DNA of 64,000 bases from the NCBI GenBank assembly GCA_007922225.1, contig ML680088.1, forward strand, positions 16,065,967 through 16,129,966, written 5' to 3'. Each line of letters begins with the position of its first letter. The stretch's first letter is position 1. The notes beneath the pieces were generated by a model. The model made no database searches. It was not told where the DNA came from and saw nothing but the letters and a program-made list of their open reading frames with translations. The position numbers and the translations under genes were made by a program. Source of the DNA: Emydura subglobosa. Its lineage: Eukaryota; Chordata; Testudines; Chelidae. Below, one piece after another: positions 10,418-21,764 of this stretch.

Positions 10418-10926
10418 GAGGCACAACTTCCATTTATCTGCCTCTCACCTCCTGGGGGGGTCAGGAACGACGAGGCAGACCACCTCAGCCAGTTGTTTCT
10501 ACCCCACCACGACTGGTCACTACACCCAGAGGTGATAACTTTTCGCAAGTTGGATGTTCCCCAACTTGACCTGTTCGCGTCATCCTGGAACAGGAAGTGC
10601 CCGAGGTTTTGCTCGCTCCGGGGTCGCGAGCCAGGCTCCATCTCCAACACATTCCTCATAGACTGGGCAGGGACCTTCATGTATGCGTTTCCTCCATTCC
10701 GCTCCTGCCCAAGGTCCTCTTGAAAATCAAGAGGGACAAAGAGGACGTGATACTGATTGCCCCAGCCTGGCCAAGACAGCATTGGTTCAGTATGCTCCTG
10801 GACCTGTCGATCGCCCCGCCTGTGGAGCTCCTAAGGCGCTATGACCTGCTCTTCCGGGACCAGGGTAGCCTGCTGCACCTGAACCTGGACTCCCTTCACC
10901 TGACGGCCTGGAGGCTCTGTGGCTGA
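10413..10926 (+). pseudogene. DIRS RNase H end and Dam-like methyltransferase region, disrupted
   Basis: FHLSASHLL (10429-10455) and NDEADHLSQLFLPHHDW (10466-10516) complete the RNase H, including its last conserved Asp. DLFASSWNRKCPRFCS (10568-10615) then opens a domain resembling phage-type N6-adenine methyltransferases, which DIRS elements are known to carry. The FPP at 10688-10696 (YAFPP) sits where the N/D-PP-Y motif of that family lies. A frameshift near 10715 moves the reading into the frame that gives VLLKIKRDKEDVILIAPAWP (10717-10776) and on to a stop at 10924. Whether the methyltransferase ever acted on DNA is not known from sequence. Confidence 0.75.
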
Positions 10927-11117
10927 CAGAGGGTGAGAGAGCCTGCTCGGCGCTGGTCCAACAGATTCTGCTGGGCAGCAGAAAACCTTCCACTCAGGTC
11001 ATGTACCGGGCCAAGTAGAGACCGTTTACCAGTTGGGCGGAGTCCTGGGGCATCCCGCTGAGCTGCTTGCCTATATAGGCAATCCTGGAGTATCTGTGCC
11101 ACCTGAAGCTCCAGGGT

Positions 11118-11960
11118 TTGGCACTGGCCTCCCTGAAAGTACACCTGGCAGCCATCTCAGCCTTCCACCAGCTGCTGGAAGGGAGGTCCTTATTTTCCCA
11201 CCCCATGTCAGTCAGGTTCCTCAAAGGGGTGGAGAGGCTGTACCCGCAGGTCTGTGACCTGGTGCCTCCCTGGGATTTAAACCTGGTCCTCGCCAGACTA
11301 ACGGAGCCCCCCTTGGAGCCCATGGCTACATGCCCACTGCTCGTCCTCTCTTGGAAGGTCGCCTTCCTGGTGGCCATTACCTCGGCTAAGAGGGTCTCCG
11401 AGATAAGAACTTTGACCTCGGAGCCCCCCTACACAGTCTTTTATAAAGACAAGGTGCGGTTGAGACCCCATACAACCTTCTTTGCTAAGGTGGTCTCCCA
11501 GTTCCATTATAATCAGGATATCTTCCTCCCCGTGTTTTTTCCAAGACCGCACTGGTTAGAGGAGCAGAGATGGCACTTGCTGGACATGAGACGGGCCCTG
11601 GCCTACTACATAGAGAGGATGCAGCCGTTCCAGAAGTCGACACAGCTGTTCATGGCAGTGGTGGACCGGATGAAGGGCTCACCTGTCTCCACCCAGCGCA
11701 TCTCCGCATGGATCACCGCCTGCATCAGGTGCTGTTACGAACAGGCAAAGGTATCGCTTCCAGGTGCTGTTTCAGCACACTCAACCAGAGCCCAGGCCTC
11801 GTCAGCAGCCTTCCTGGGGAGAGTGCCCCTGCAGGATATCTGCAAAGCAGCTACCTGCTCGTCGGTGCACACCTTCACGTCCCACTACACCATCGTGCAG
11901 CAAGCAAGAGAGGATGTGGGCTTCGGCAGAGCTGTGCTGATGAGAGAAGCTCATCGGTGA
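11118..11960 (+). CDS. DIRS tyrosine recombinase, open for 280 residues
   Basis: This recombinase would insert the DIRS DNA circle. The frame from ATG 11118 to the stop at 11958-11960 has no break. The catalytic set of the family can be seen: Arg92 in TSAKRVSEIR (11391-11393), His221 and Arg224 in AHSTRAQASS (11778 and 11787), a second His at 251 in SSVHTF, and the nucleophile Tyr257 in TSHYTIV (11886-11888). The upstream joining region (10927-11117) is out of frame with stops, so the ATG may be internal and the N-terminus short. It is the best preserved part of an otherwise dead element. Whether it is expressed is unknown. Confidence 0.8.
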   Translation: MALASLKVHLAAISAFHQLLEGRSLFSHPMSVRFLKGVERLYPQVCDLVPPWDLNLVLARLTEPPLEPMATCPLLVLSWKVAFLVAITSAKRVSEIRTLTSEPPYTVFYKDKVRLRPHTTFFAKVVSQFHYNQDIFLPVFFPRPHWLEEQRWHLLDMRRALAYYIERMQPFQKSTQLFMAVVDRMKGSPVSTQRISAWITACIRCCYEQAKVSLPGAVSAHSTRAQASSAAFLGRVPLQDICKAATCSSVHTFTSHYTIVQQAREDVGFGRAVLMREAHR

Positions 11961-11993
11961 CTCCTACCCACCTCCAAGGTATGGCTTTTTAAT

Positions 11994-12095
11994 CACCTAT
12001 TTTGGAATGGATATGAGCAATCACCTGAAGTAGAAAACAGGGTTACTTACCAGTAACTGTTGTTCTTTGAGATGTATTGCTCGTATCCATTCCAC
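11994..12095 (+). repeat. internal complementary region of the DIRS-type element
   Basis: 11994-12021 is a direct copy of the right-end block 12278-12303 (CACCTAT.TTGGAATGGATATGAGCAA). 12034-12095 is the inverted copy of 12283-12345: ACAGGGTTACTTACCAGTAA pairs with TTACTGGTATGTAACCCTGT. DIRS elements carry a short internal region complementary to both termini, thought to template circular intermediates. Its position just inside the right repeat fits. Confidence 0.75.
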
Positions 12096-12112
12096 ACCCA
12101 CCTTCCATCCCC

Positions 12113-12303
12113 ACTGTCGGAGTCGGCAGAAAGAAGGGACTGAAGACCTGCGGGGTTGGCAGTGCCTCATATACCACGGCATGAGCGTGGTACTCCAGGG
12201 GGGCACCTAAGCTGACCCTATGGGTTCTGCTCAGGGGGAAAAAAGTTCCGGGAACCAGTGCACGGTGGCGTGCACTCACCTATATTGGAATGGATATGAG
12301 CAA
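12113..12303 (-). repeat. right inverted terminal repeat of the DIRS-type element
   Basis: It is the complement of the left terminal repeat. The shared block GGGAACCAGTGCACGGTGGC at 12250-12269 corresponds to the left copy around 5304-5323. The outer flank 12304-12345 carries extra terminal sequence that is repeated internally in inverted form. Confidence 0.88.
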
Positions 12304-12345
12304 CACATCTCGAAGAACAACAGTTACTGGTATGTAACCCTGTTT

Positions 12346-15300
12346 TTAGCACAAGATTCTGACACTATTGCTTTTGTACTTAACAGATGAAGCACAGGAT
12401 TGTACAGATCATATAGTACACAACAAATACCCTAAACTCAGTGCCCCTCATTAGCTCACCCTTCCCTTGGAAGTCATCAGAGGGCCATCGGTGTTCAGGC
12501 AGGTACACAGGGTCCCATGCCTCCTCAGGCTGCTACACGTATTTTTTCTCCTTTGTCCTGGGCTGGAGAAAAATAGCTAAGGACCCCAGGCTGATCAGTC
12601 TCGCCCTTTTCATAACTTTCCAGTTTCTTCTTTCATCAGCCTTAAAAGGTGACTAGAAATCCCTACCAGTTCATCTCATTGCTAAGGCAACCAATCCCCT
12701 GAGAAACTAGTTCTTCTGGGTAGGCACTATTTCATTTTTATGGGAGAGCCCTTTAATCCGTGAAGCTCTTGTTATTTTTTCGCCACTAGCCTTTGAAATT
12801 TCAGTATAACATAACATGGAGGCAAGCAGACAATAGAAAAGACAACGGCCTGCACGTTCAAAATGGAGTTTGTGGCTTGGTAAAGACATATACATAATTC
12901 ATGGTCTCATGCAGAATTTACATAAATTGTATGGACAGATTTCCTAAACCATCACATCATTAAATACTTGAAGTAGGATAAGGAATGCATAGTCCAGCCT
13001 GCATGAGGTGTTTGAGCTTCTCGGAAGAAACAGATCCTGAACTCTGACCTTGAATGTTAAGCAAATGAGGAAATTTTAAAATTTGTTTTAAAACGTAATG
13101 TATTTAACGTTCTCTAAGATGCTAGCTGATTAATATATAAACTTAACAGTTTTGTTACTAAAAAGCATTTCAGTTCATCTGAGAGACTTGGCTCCTTCGA
13201 AAACTACCCTAACCTATCCTTCCTTTCACTCTCCTAGCCCTAAGTCCTCTCTGCACATGCATCAGTCCTTATCTTGCTTAAGGAGGTGGTTTTCCAAATT
13301 CCACAATGTGCCATGTACTTGTACCTGGTAGTTTAGAGAGATTTGGTGGTCGAATGTCTCCCCATCCTCTCCTCTGCAAAGTTCACTTTCACTTTCACAG
13401 GGTATCTCCGATGTAATAAACTTGAAAACCGCATCCCACTTTCTAGCAGACTTATTAGATGACTTACAGAATGTATATAATTAATTTTAGTGAGATCATT
13501 TGCAGTCTTTGAGGAAAACTTGGGCTTTGGATTTTGGAGCTGAAAATCCCCTTTGACTTGACAAGAATCATTTAGGCTCCAAGCATGGTGGTAGTACGGA
13601 AACACACATTCCAGCTTAACCATAGTATTGATCCACATATAGAACAGAGACGAAATCTTGATCCAATTAGAAATAGCACTTTGTATTACATTGATTAAGC
13701 TTTATATTCAGTTTGTATTTAACCTTAAAATTTTACACACAGTGTATCGGTATGCAAGTCTGTTTTGTGTCTTGCAAAACTGCTTAATTTGTGGTGCTGC
13801 AAAGAAAAAGAGTAACACGTTTATGCTTAAAGCGTACAGCAACTCTGGTGCATGAAGTTTGGCAGATTAATTATCTGGATTTGTAAATTGAACAAAGGGG
13901 GCTGCCAGTGAATAGAATTTTTTTCCTCGGCTATCACAGTACTACAAGTCGGGCTGACATAGCGATCCTCAAGTGTGCTTTTGAATTCAATAGCTTGTCT
14001 TTTTAACCTCTTTGACTTTGGAATGCTAACAATCTTTAAATTCAAGTTTTAAAGTACAAACACCTGTTTATATATACTCCCTCATTCTTGGAAAGACAAA
14101 TCCTAACAACTTGAATTTCTTTTGCTTTATGGCTGGGTGAGGAAGAGACTCCTGCATATCTTAAAGTGAAAGGTCCTAAACACATCTACCAACAGTGCCT
14201 AAAATGAACTGAACTTGATGCACTAGCACATTACTCAAGAAACTACTGACAGTATTTAAGTGGCATACAGAAAAGGATAAAGACAGCATAGAAACATCAG
14301 GTATTCATTCTTGGGAGTTGTGTTGACTTCTGTTCCATTAGGAACAAATTTATGTAACGAATTACTCACCATTAGCATAATTATTAATAGCAGGAATGTG
14401 CATAGTTCTAGGAATGTTTTTAGTCATACCTTGAAATGGAGATCTAGTGTGGTTCCAATACTGCGAATAGAGATTTATACTTAAATAAGCATACCTAGAA
14501 GAAACTATCACCATAGCAAGTCTTTGCCATAGTTCTTTCTTTGTGTTGAAGTCATTTGCTGTATTGTTTATAATGAGGTTCTATTGACCAGATTCTTAAT
14601 CTTGGGTTTATGGTTCTACCATGAGACAGGTGGAACCTCCACTAACCCTGAAAGACACTATTAGCTGTGTCTTGTGCACTAGCTGACTGCAAGTGGGCCT
14701 TTATGAACATACCATTTCCTTTTTTTTACCTGACAGTTTTAGATTTAAGATCCCATTATTCATTGTTCTCTTGACAGTACTGTTGAAGTGCTGGGATTTT
14801 AGGCTATACCTCAACTTGAATGTCTCATTGTTTTCTTGGAGTTTCCTTTTGGGGCATGTAGATGGTTTTGCTGAGTTTTAGATGCATCATGCTAATGCAT
14901 TCTGGAGATACATTGAGACTGTTCGTATAAGCTGTTTTGTCATGTATGTTTCTTTTATAGTCAACTGAGGTCAGTTATTCCAACGGATTTGGTCAGGGTC
15001 TGAAGTCTGTCATATTGCAGTATCTTACTGTTTTGGAGGCATTGCTTCAAGCCGTCTAAATGAATGAACCCGCTCACATCTCCTGAATCTTCCATCTGAG
15101 ATTTTAAAAGGTCTCACCCGAAGTGCTTCAGATAACCTGCCACAGTAGACAGATAACTTGCAGTTTTTTATCTGTGCATCATAGTTTGTAGTCCAGAAGA
15201 TATTGGCACTGAGCCACTCAGTGAAGATCAGCCTTGCTCTGCAGTTACCAGGATGGGCGTCCAGTCCCTCAGTGCAGGAAGCACCATTGCTAGATAGCTC

Positions 15301-17808
15301 AGTGAGTGGCATCAATGTAGCACTGCACCATAACATCGAAGGAGAGAGTTTTATGTGAAAGAATGGACACACCATTAACTCTTAAAACCAAATTTATGAC
15401 TACTATGATAGCACCCAAAACCTCTAGGCAGGTGTGAGGTCCATTGTGCTAGGTGCCAATACAGATGTAGCGAGAGAGAGGTGATAAGCCTGGAGCTATG
15501 TCTGGAAGCAGCAGGTTGTGCTTATGCTGCTCCACATTATAGGCTTTTATGCTCAATGGCTTGACACAAGAGGCATTGGGCTAAGATTTTCAAAAACAAG
15601 TAGTGATCTTAGATATCTATCTTCAGTCAAGCTGGACACATAAATAGGTCTTTTTAAGAGGGTCCTCAGCACTTTCTGAAAAACAGGCTCCTTTAAGATG
15701 TCTCAAGTTGGACATTCAGAATTGGAGGCCACTTGAAATCTTGGTTTTGATCCCTGTTATTACTCAATTCTTGGCTGTTGAGATGCTGAACTGTTGTGGT
15801 ATATTGACATGGAGCTGTCTCCTGAAATAGGATCTGGGATGCTGTGACTTGGAACTTTGTTTCCTTGTGGGAACTCTGACTACAGGTGCCAGGTTGCTTC
15901 CTGCCAAATGTTGTAAGAATATATACCCCATGCCAAAGGATGTAGGTGCTGAAGGAACTTCACTATAATTCTAGATCCTCAAGGGGCACAAATAGGCACT
16001 GTCAAAGTCAACTTATTAAATGAATGGCAAGACATTCAAAGCTGGGCGGCAGTGGGAGCTTCTTGGGTGCTCAGAATTCTTGTAAATCAGGATGCTTGTT
16101 TTGGTTGCTAAATAAGGACTTAGGACCCTCATTATATCACCATTTTTTAATGTCTTAGCTAGTGTAACTAATGAAAAATGGCTATTAAATGAATTATTAC
16201 AACTGCAACAAGGCAATTGCATTATTTCTATCCATTTATCCTTTTGACTGATTCATTTTTTCAAAGAAACTTTGGAAGTAGTAGACCATATTTTTTTGAG
16301 CTACAACTGGTGTAAATCCAGAATAATTACATTGACTCTCATGTGGTTGTACTCTACATTGTCACTGGTGTAACTCAGAGCAAGATTTGGCTTTGTACTC
16401 CTATTGTTTGTCTTGAATGTGTTGCATTTATATAATTTTGTTTTCCTGCAGTAACAGGTTGACTCACAGAAAACAAGGAAATAATATTGATAAGAATACA
16501 CAATACGGATGCTGGAACTGTTTCACGAGATAAGATTTGGATTTCCGTATATACTTGAATGGGAGTCAATCATCCTTTGGGTGCCCTACCACTAAAATAT
16601 AATGCTCTTTCTAAGCTGAAAGGAAACAATGGAATATACAGTAGTTTTTTTCAGAGAGGCCATTGTTGGATTTCATGATGGAGAGAGGAAGGGCATTGAC
16701 AAAGCATTATACTGTCTGCAACAGTATTACTGTGAAGAGATGGATGAATTCATTGTCATATTGGAGTTTTTTCAAAACAGGCTTAATTTGTTCTGTAGAC
16801 TACACAGCTAATTTAAAGTACCTTCTGACCTAGAACACTAGGTTATTGCAAGATAACTTCTAATTAAAAAAAACCTAGTTGTTTGAGTGCAGGGTCGGTT
16901 CCTCTTTCTGTGAAGGTGTACAAGCAAGCTTGCAGGTTTTCAAATAAAACATAAAATTCAGTAAGCTCTTTCCTCACAGTGAGTTCTGAACTTATCTGTA
17001 GTGGGAGTAAAATAGGTAATTAAAATTGCCTATCCATTATTCTGAGATCTCATTTCCAGTGGCCTGTAACTTTTTGTAACTTACCTTGTGGTCTGGAATT
17101 TTCAAAGCCTAGTTTCTCCCGGAGGTTGCATTTTTCTGGGAAGTTTGAGCAAAAAGAGAGGTTCAGCTGTTCATAAGAACAAATGTAACAGTAATCTCAG
17201 CCTGGTAAATGAGGGCTGTGGTGCTTGTGTATGTGTAACATAGTCTTAAAAACATTGAGGTTTCTCTCGTTTGGTGCACACAAGTCCATAGGAATTTTTT
17301 CATACTTCACTGCATATTTAAATAGCTCACCAAAAAGCTCATCATACCCTCATAACATGGGACTTAAAGCCTTACAAAACCAGGAAGTGCTCAATTAAGA
17401 TCTAGCAATATGTATCCCTAAAAAGACTGTTGTTGCAAGAAAAAACACAAACTTCTAAATACTATGAAATGCAGTTGAAGTGCATCTTCTCCCCCCAAGA
17501 ATTCTTATTTCTGCCCCAGAGGAATGGTGGTAGGAAATGTGAACAAAATACCTTACTCTTCCCCATTTCCTCTGTGCCACCCTATTCAAACAGTGCAGTG
17601 GGACCTTCATTGTGGCCTATGTACCAGCTTTGATGTGGGGAGTAATGGCTGCTGATTAACAGAAATCACACTGAGCACACTAAGCTGCTTCAGGTCTTTG
17701 CTTCCAACAGCATAACCATAAATAGGGGCTAACGCTACACTAGGGGAGTTTGTGCAGTTACTGTCCTGCAGGAAATGGTGCCAGGGAGGGAGATAGTGAT
17801 ATTTATCC
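12346..17808. other. RYK intron, no exon recognised
   Basis: This is mostly AT-rich unique-looking sequence. A stretch at 15590-15745 resembles a degenerate palindromic repeat with TTTTCAAAA-type blocks. A 116-residue open frame on the - strand (15025-15375) has no family signature. No splice-bounded RYK exon was found. Confidence 0.4.
15590..15745. repeat. degenerate TTTTCAAAA-type interspersed repeat
   Basis: Blocks such as GATTTTCAAAAACAAGTAGT and GAAAAACAGGCTCCTTTAAG resemble a short repeat common in sauropsid genomes, of which other possible copies lie near 31890, 50610, 52190 and 59100. Assignment is by pattern memory only. Confidence 0.35.
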
Positions 17809-17945
17809 CTGAAGAAGAACTCTGTGTAGCTCAAAATCTTTTATTTCACCAATAGCAGTTGATCCAATAAAAGATACTACCTCACTCACTTCTCTCTAAT
17901 ATCCTGGGACCAACACAGCTACGTTATTTATCCCTGTGATACTTG
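17809..17945 (+). repeat. SINE-like or LINE-tail repeat
   Basis: The sequence CTGAAGAAGAACTCTGTGTA then AGTTGATCCAATAAAAGATA and ATATCCTGGGACCAACACAG is a diverged copy of an interspersed repeat I recognise from turtle and other amniote DNA. The exact class is not certain. Confidence 0.6.
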
Positions 17946-18399
17946 TCCTAAGCTCCTTCCCTTCTATTTCCCCTCACATGCGTGCACATGCATATATACC
18001 ACCTATTTACCTACACATTCATTCACCAATTGACTCTACTCCCTCTTTCACTTAAGTGAATCAATTCTCACTGCTCCCTCCTAGCTCAAAACTTCTTCAA
18101 ACACCTCAGTCCGCCAGCTCAGAAACACTCCCTCTTGCCTCACAGAAAATCTATTAACACTTCCTGCCAGGAAGCACTACAGGTGAGGGTTTGTAGTAAT
18201 CAAATATAGGATTGCTATTAACACGAAATTGCCAGCCCATATTAAACCACTGGCCCCGCATAATGAACATTAATAAAGTAACATGGCTTTATGGGAAACT
18301 CTTTGCTTATGCCAAGCAGTTGACATAGCTCCTGAGGTACATAGGCTTATGCGTTTTACATTTTTATCTAATATAGCTGAATATTAGACCTCTGTGAAC

Positions 18400-18520
18400 A
18401 AGATGACATTTCTGAACCCTGTTGAGTTCGGACCCAATATCTTGTGGCAGTGAATTCCACAGGTTGACTCTGGCTATGTGAGAATGGAAAAGATTCTAGA
18501 ACAACTAAGAAAGCTTCACT
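18400..18520. repeat. ancient interspersed repeat fragment
   Basis: CTTGTGGCAGTGAATTCCAC plus AGGTTGACTCTGGCTATGTG matches a conserved piece of an old amniote LINE or SINE. It is too short to classify. Confidence 0.35.
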
Positions 18521-19065
18521 AAGGCATCATTTTCCCCAATGTGTTTGTGATCCTTGTCTTGTTTTGAAAGGTCTTTTTTTTTAAATTCGCAGAGGAAATG
18601 TATTAAACCATCCTTTTGAATTGGTCAGGGTTTTCCTTCTCTGTGATAAATGTGTATGTAGAGTTCTTGCCATAAGTGCTTGGGTTATTTTTTGCTAATA
18701 GTGGTAAAGCATTACAAAAATAGCCACCAAAACTCATCTCTTACCTGATATTCAGTTAAAATTAGTAAGTCTAGTAATAAATCAAATAGATTCTTTAGTG
18801 GGCAGATGAAGCATGAAAAAATATAGGATAGCCACAGCTAGCTACAAGTTCAAAATAAAGACATTTAATTCAGATAACTATTTTTGCATTCACTTTAGAA
18901 ATATCTTGAGTCTGTCTGTTCACTTGGCTTATTTAAACTAGCTCGTTAAAAATCAGTTTTGGTCACTTGTGCATGTGCTTATTTAACCAGTTTTGTTTTA
19001 AAATAAAATTACACTAGTTTGTTTCCGGAATGAATCATGTTCATAGTTGCTTTGTTTTTCTTTAG

Positions 19066-19135
19066 ATCAAGCCTCAGAAGTGCAAGTGACAATGATGTTG
19101 ACAGAAAGCTGTAAACTCCGAGGCCTTCATCACAG
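19066..19135 (+). CDS. RYK: RYK coding exon (sixth from the end, start of the visible kinase-like part)
   Basis: RYK is a single-pass WNT co-receptor whose cytoplasmic part is a catalytically impaired tyrosine kinase domain. This 70-base exon encodes the segment QASEVQVTMMLTESCKLRGL followed by HH, which I recognise as the RYK alpha-C helix region just after the VAIK-equivalent lysine. The acceptor is a pyrimidine run ending TTTAG at 19065; the donor is AG/GTGAGT at 19135. The exon starts with the last two bases of a split Asp codon and ends with two bases of an Arg codon completed by the next exon. The exon before it was not found in the 19 kb to the left, so the gene is partial here. The 3473-base intron that follows contains two repeats. 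Confidence 0.95.
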
Positions 19136-19444
19136 GTGAGTACTACTGCTTTAAAGCCTGAATGAGAAGAAATTAAATTTATATCCAGGTGTATTGAAAA
19201 TACCATGTAAGTGGGTTTTCAGTGCTAAAAATTTTAGAAACAAATTGCTTCTGAGCTTAAATGTACAAAACTTCATTAAAAAAATGTTTGGCATAGTTAT
19301 AAAAAGCTGAAAAGACCCTTTAAGAATGAACCCTGTTGTAAAATTTTAACGGCAGATGTTCCACGGCCACTCTGCCTAAAGTAGAAGTATTTAGCATGCA
19401 TATTTTAACACCTCAAAGTCCCGTGAGGTGCTGCAGGCATTTGT

Positions 19445-19742
19445 TAGGGTATGTCTTCATGATGGCAGCAAATTTGCTGCTGTCAGATCGATCTATCCAG
19501 ATTGATTTGAACAGTCAGTGAAGACCCACTCAATCTATCCGGACATCGACGCATTAAAACCACCCCCTCAAGTGGCCTAGCACTGCATTGATGGGAATGC
19601 ATTTCCTGTCGTCGCAGCACAGGGCAGACCCCGTGTAGAAGAGGAGTCACGACATCGACGGGAGTTATGCAAACTATTCTGCGTAGCTTATGTAACTCCC
19701 GTCGAGTGCCACCGAATTTCAAGGTAAGTGTAGACCAGAGCT
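19445..19742 (+). mobile_element. small DNA transposon (MITE), family A copy 1
   Basis: It starts GGTATGTCTTCATG and ends GTGTAGACCAGAGC, an imperfect inverted pair around GTCTACAC. The interior AAACCACCCCCTCAAGTGG (with small changes) and GCCACCGAATTTC is shared with the copy at 29428-29702. No coding capacity. It lies about 310 bases after an RYK exon. Confidence 0.65.
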
Positions 19743-19779
19743 TAGTTTATATTCTCTCTGGTTCAAGTTTGTTACATGT

Positions 19780-20880
19780 GCTTTCTTGCTGGTGATGAGA
19801 AAGGCAGCACACATGCTGTCGGACTTGTATCCGATTCAAACCCTTGTTATCTTCCAATCGTAGCCAGTAAAATTGTGTTAAGTACTGCATGCACTCTTCA
19901 CAGAGTCATCACAAAGTGCTATCAATCATTCCTGAACACCACTGTGGCATACCCAGGGTACAAGCCTGGCTGTCTGTGTCATCGTTGCCCTCGGGTGCCC
20001 TTCACACTGCTTTGCTACTGTAATCTCCAATCTGGACTGCTCACAAACAGCCTCCAGCATCCAAGTCACTCCAACTATGTCTGTGTGTGCGCCTCAGCCA
20101 GCCAGCCACATTTTCTCTTACCAGCCTTGATTATATTGCAGGGTGATCCCAACACACTCCCAGTATGAGATTTTCCCCCCAGAAATATATGTCCTGTATT
20201 GCCTAGCCTGGATAGTGCAAGCTTATATGAAGTCCATCATTTTATTAATAGAAATGATATGCATGTGTCTTGTTTTGGAAACTCAGTTTGGGGTAACACT
20301 TCAATTCAAACATACTGGATTAGATGAAGCAATAAAACAAGTTTATTAACTAGAGAGAGAGAGTGATTTTAAGACAATAGAAGTAAGGAGTCAAAGTCGG
20401 AAATGGTTACAAGAAAAATCAAGATAAAACGCAGCTAATGCCTAACTTAACAAACTATATTAAATTCAAAGCAAACTTTTTCTCACCACGTACTCTCAAC
20501 AGTCTTACTGGCCAAGTGTCCTAGGCCAACACCAGTTCTTCTGTTTAATGGCTGCTTCCTTTGTTGCTTTTTATGTAGTGAATCAATGGACACAGAGAGA
20601 GGGAGGAGGAGGATGTTTTGAGGCGTCTGATCCTTCTTTTTATAGTCCTTCCCTTCCTTTGAGAAGCATTTCCAGCAAGAAGACAGGCATCTGTGTGGAG
20701 AGGAACTCTCCATGCTGTTTCTTTACTAAGATGCAGATTTGTTACCTCTGCCCCCTTCCTGCCAAAGAATGGCTGCTTAGTGCCCATCAGCCTTATTCAC
20801 ACCTGGTTGTGGCATCAGCTTGCCCTTTGTCTCTGAGGAACTGGCTTGGCCACTCCCCGGACAGCTCTGGAAAGCATACT
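19780..20880. repeat. large LTR-like interspersed repeat
   Basis: Long blocks such as AACAAGTTTATTAACTAGAG, GAAATGGTTACAAGAAAAAT and AATGCCTAACTTAACAAACT are familiar to me from turtle repeat DNA. A long unit without inverted ends or coding sequence suggests an LTR or a non-autonomous LTR element. The limits and class are uncertain. Confidence 0.4.
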
Positions 20881-21764
20881 TAGAGGCCATCTCTACTCTA
20901 CAAAATTAAATCAACCTGATTTACGTCAGCATACAACTGCTGCAGTATTTGTCACTTATGCATGTCGACACTTCGCTTCTTGTGTTGGTGTTCTCACCAG
21001 GAGTGCTTGTTCCGATTATACAGTCAGTGTGGTCAGCCTTCGAGCAGTATTATGTTTTGCTAAAAAGGAAGCATCTTATGATGTAAGAATGCTATTAAAT
21101 TAAGCATTCAATAGTGTGTGTGGTATACATGAATTATCATGGTTTTGTGGTGTCAGTATTTAAGGGAGTTATATACATCATACCAGGCAATCTTCAGATA
21201 CTGGAGTTTGAGATGTCACTGAGGGCTTCATTTGGTCTCCAGAATCTTTATTACTGGCATGTGAGCAGGAAGGAACCCAGCCTGACCTTTAGATCCCGGT
21301 CTGATATGCACTGGCAATTGAGCAATCTTGTAGTGTGAAGGAGTTTGATATGGAAATCATTGAAACACAAATAAAATCCACAGTGCCTTTTTAAAAGTCA
21401 CTTTTCGTAGCAGAATCCCACTTCAGTTAAAGTTCTCGTTTATGGCTTAAAAGAGAGATAGGACTAAAGGAAATAAACTATGCTTCCCAGGAAAATGCTC
21501 AAATGTATCAGTGTAAAAGTACATTTGTTAATATGGTTTTTTTCTCCCCTCTGACCTCCCCCCTCCCCTCTGATTTCTGTAACTAGATTGTAAATGTTTT
21601 GGGTTGGTGCTCTTACTGTGTGTATATATACAGTCCCTAGCAACCCTAGGCATAACTGTAATACAAGTACTGATAGTAGTGATGATCTGGGATGCTGACA
21701 CAGATTTTAAAAAGAGGGCTTTGGAATTTGCGTCAGAAATACTATATAAAGAAACTTACTAGTG

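Larger units (their letters stand above)
5240..12345 (+). mobile_element. DIRS-type tyrosine-recombinase retrotransposon, inactive, with a nested LTR
   Basis: The element reads gag, reverse transcriptase, RNase H, Dam-like methyltransferase region, tyrosine recombinase between inverted terminal repeats, the diagnostic layout of DIRS elements. These insert by recombinase and lack a retroviral integrase, protease and target duplication. The outer limits are set by similarity of the left end (5270-5460) to the complement of the right end (12113-12303); the outermost 30-40 bases on the left are degenerate. About 6.1 kb remain once the 1009-bp nested LTR is removed. Stops and frameshifts in gag and RT show it is dead, but decay is mild compared with the copy at 570-3090. 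It lies in the RYK intron in the sense orientation. Confidence 0.9.

Noticed and set aside
1..19065. Upstream RYK exons (glycine-loop and earlier)
   Set aside because: No splice-bounded segment matching the earlier kinase or extracellular parts was found; they should lie left of the window.
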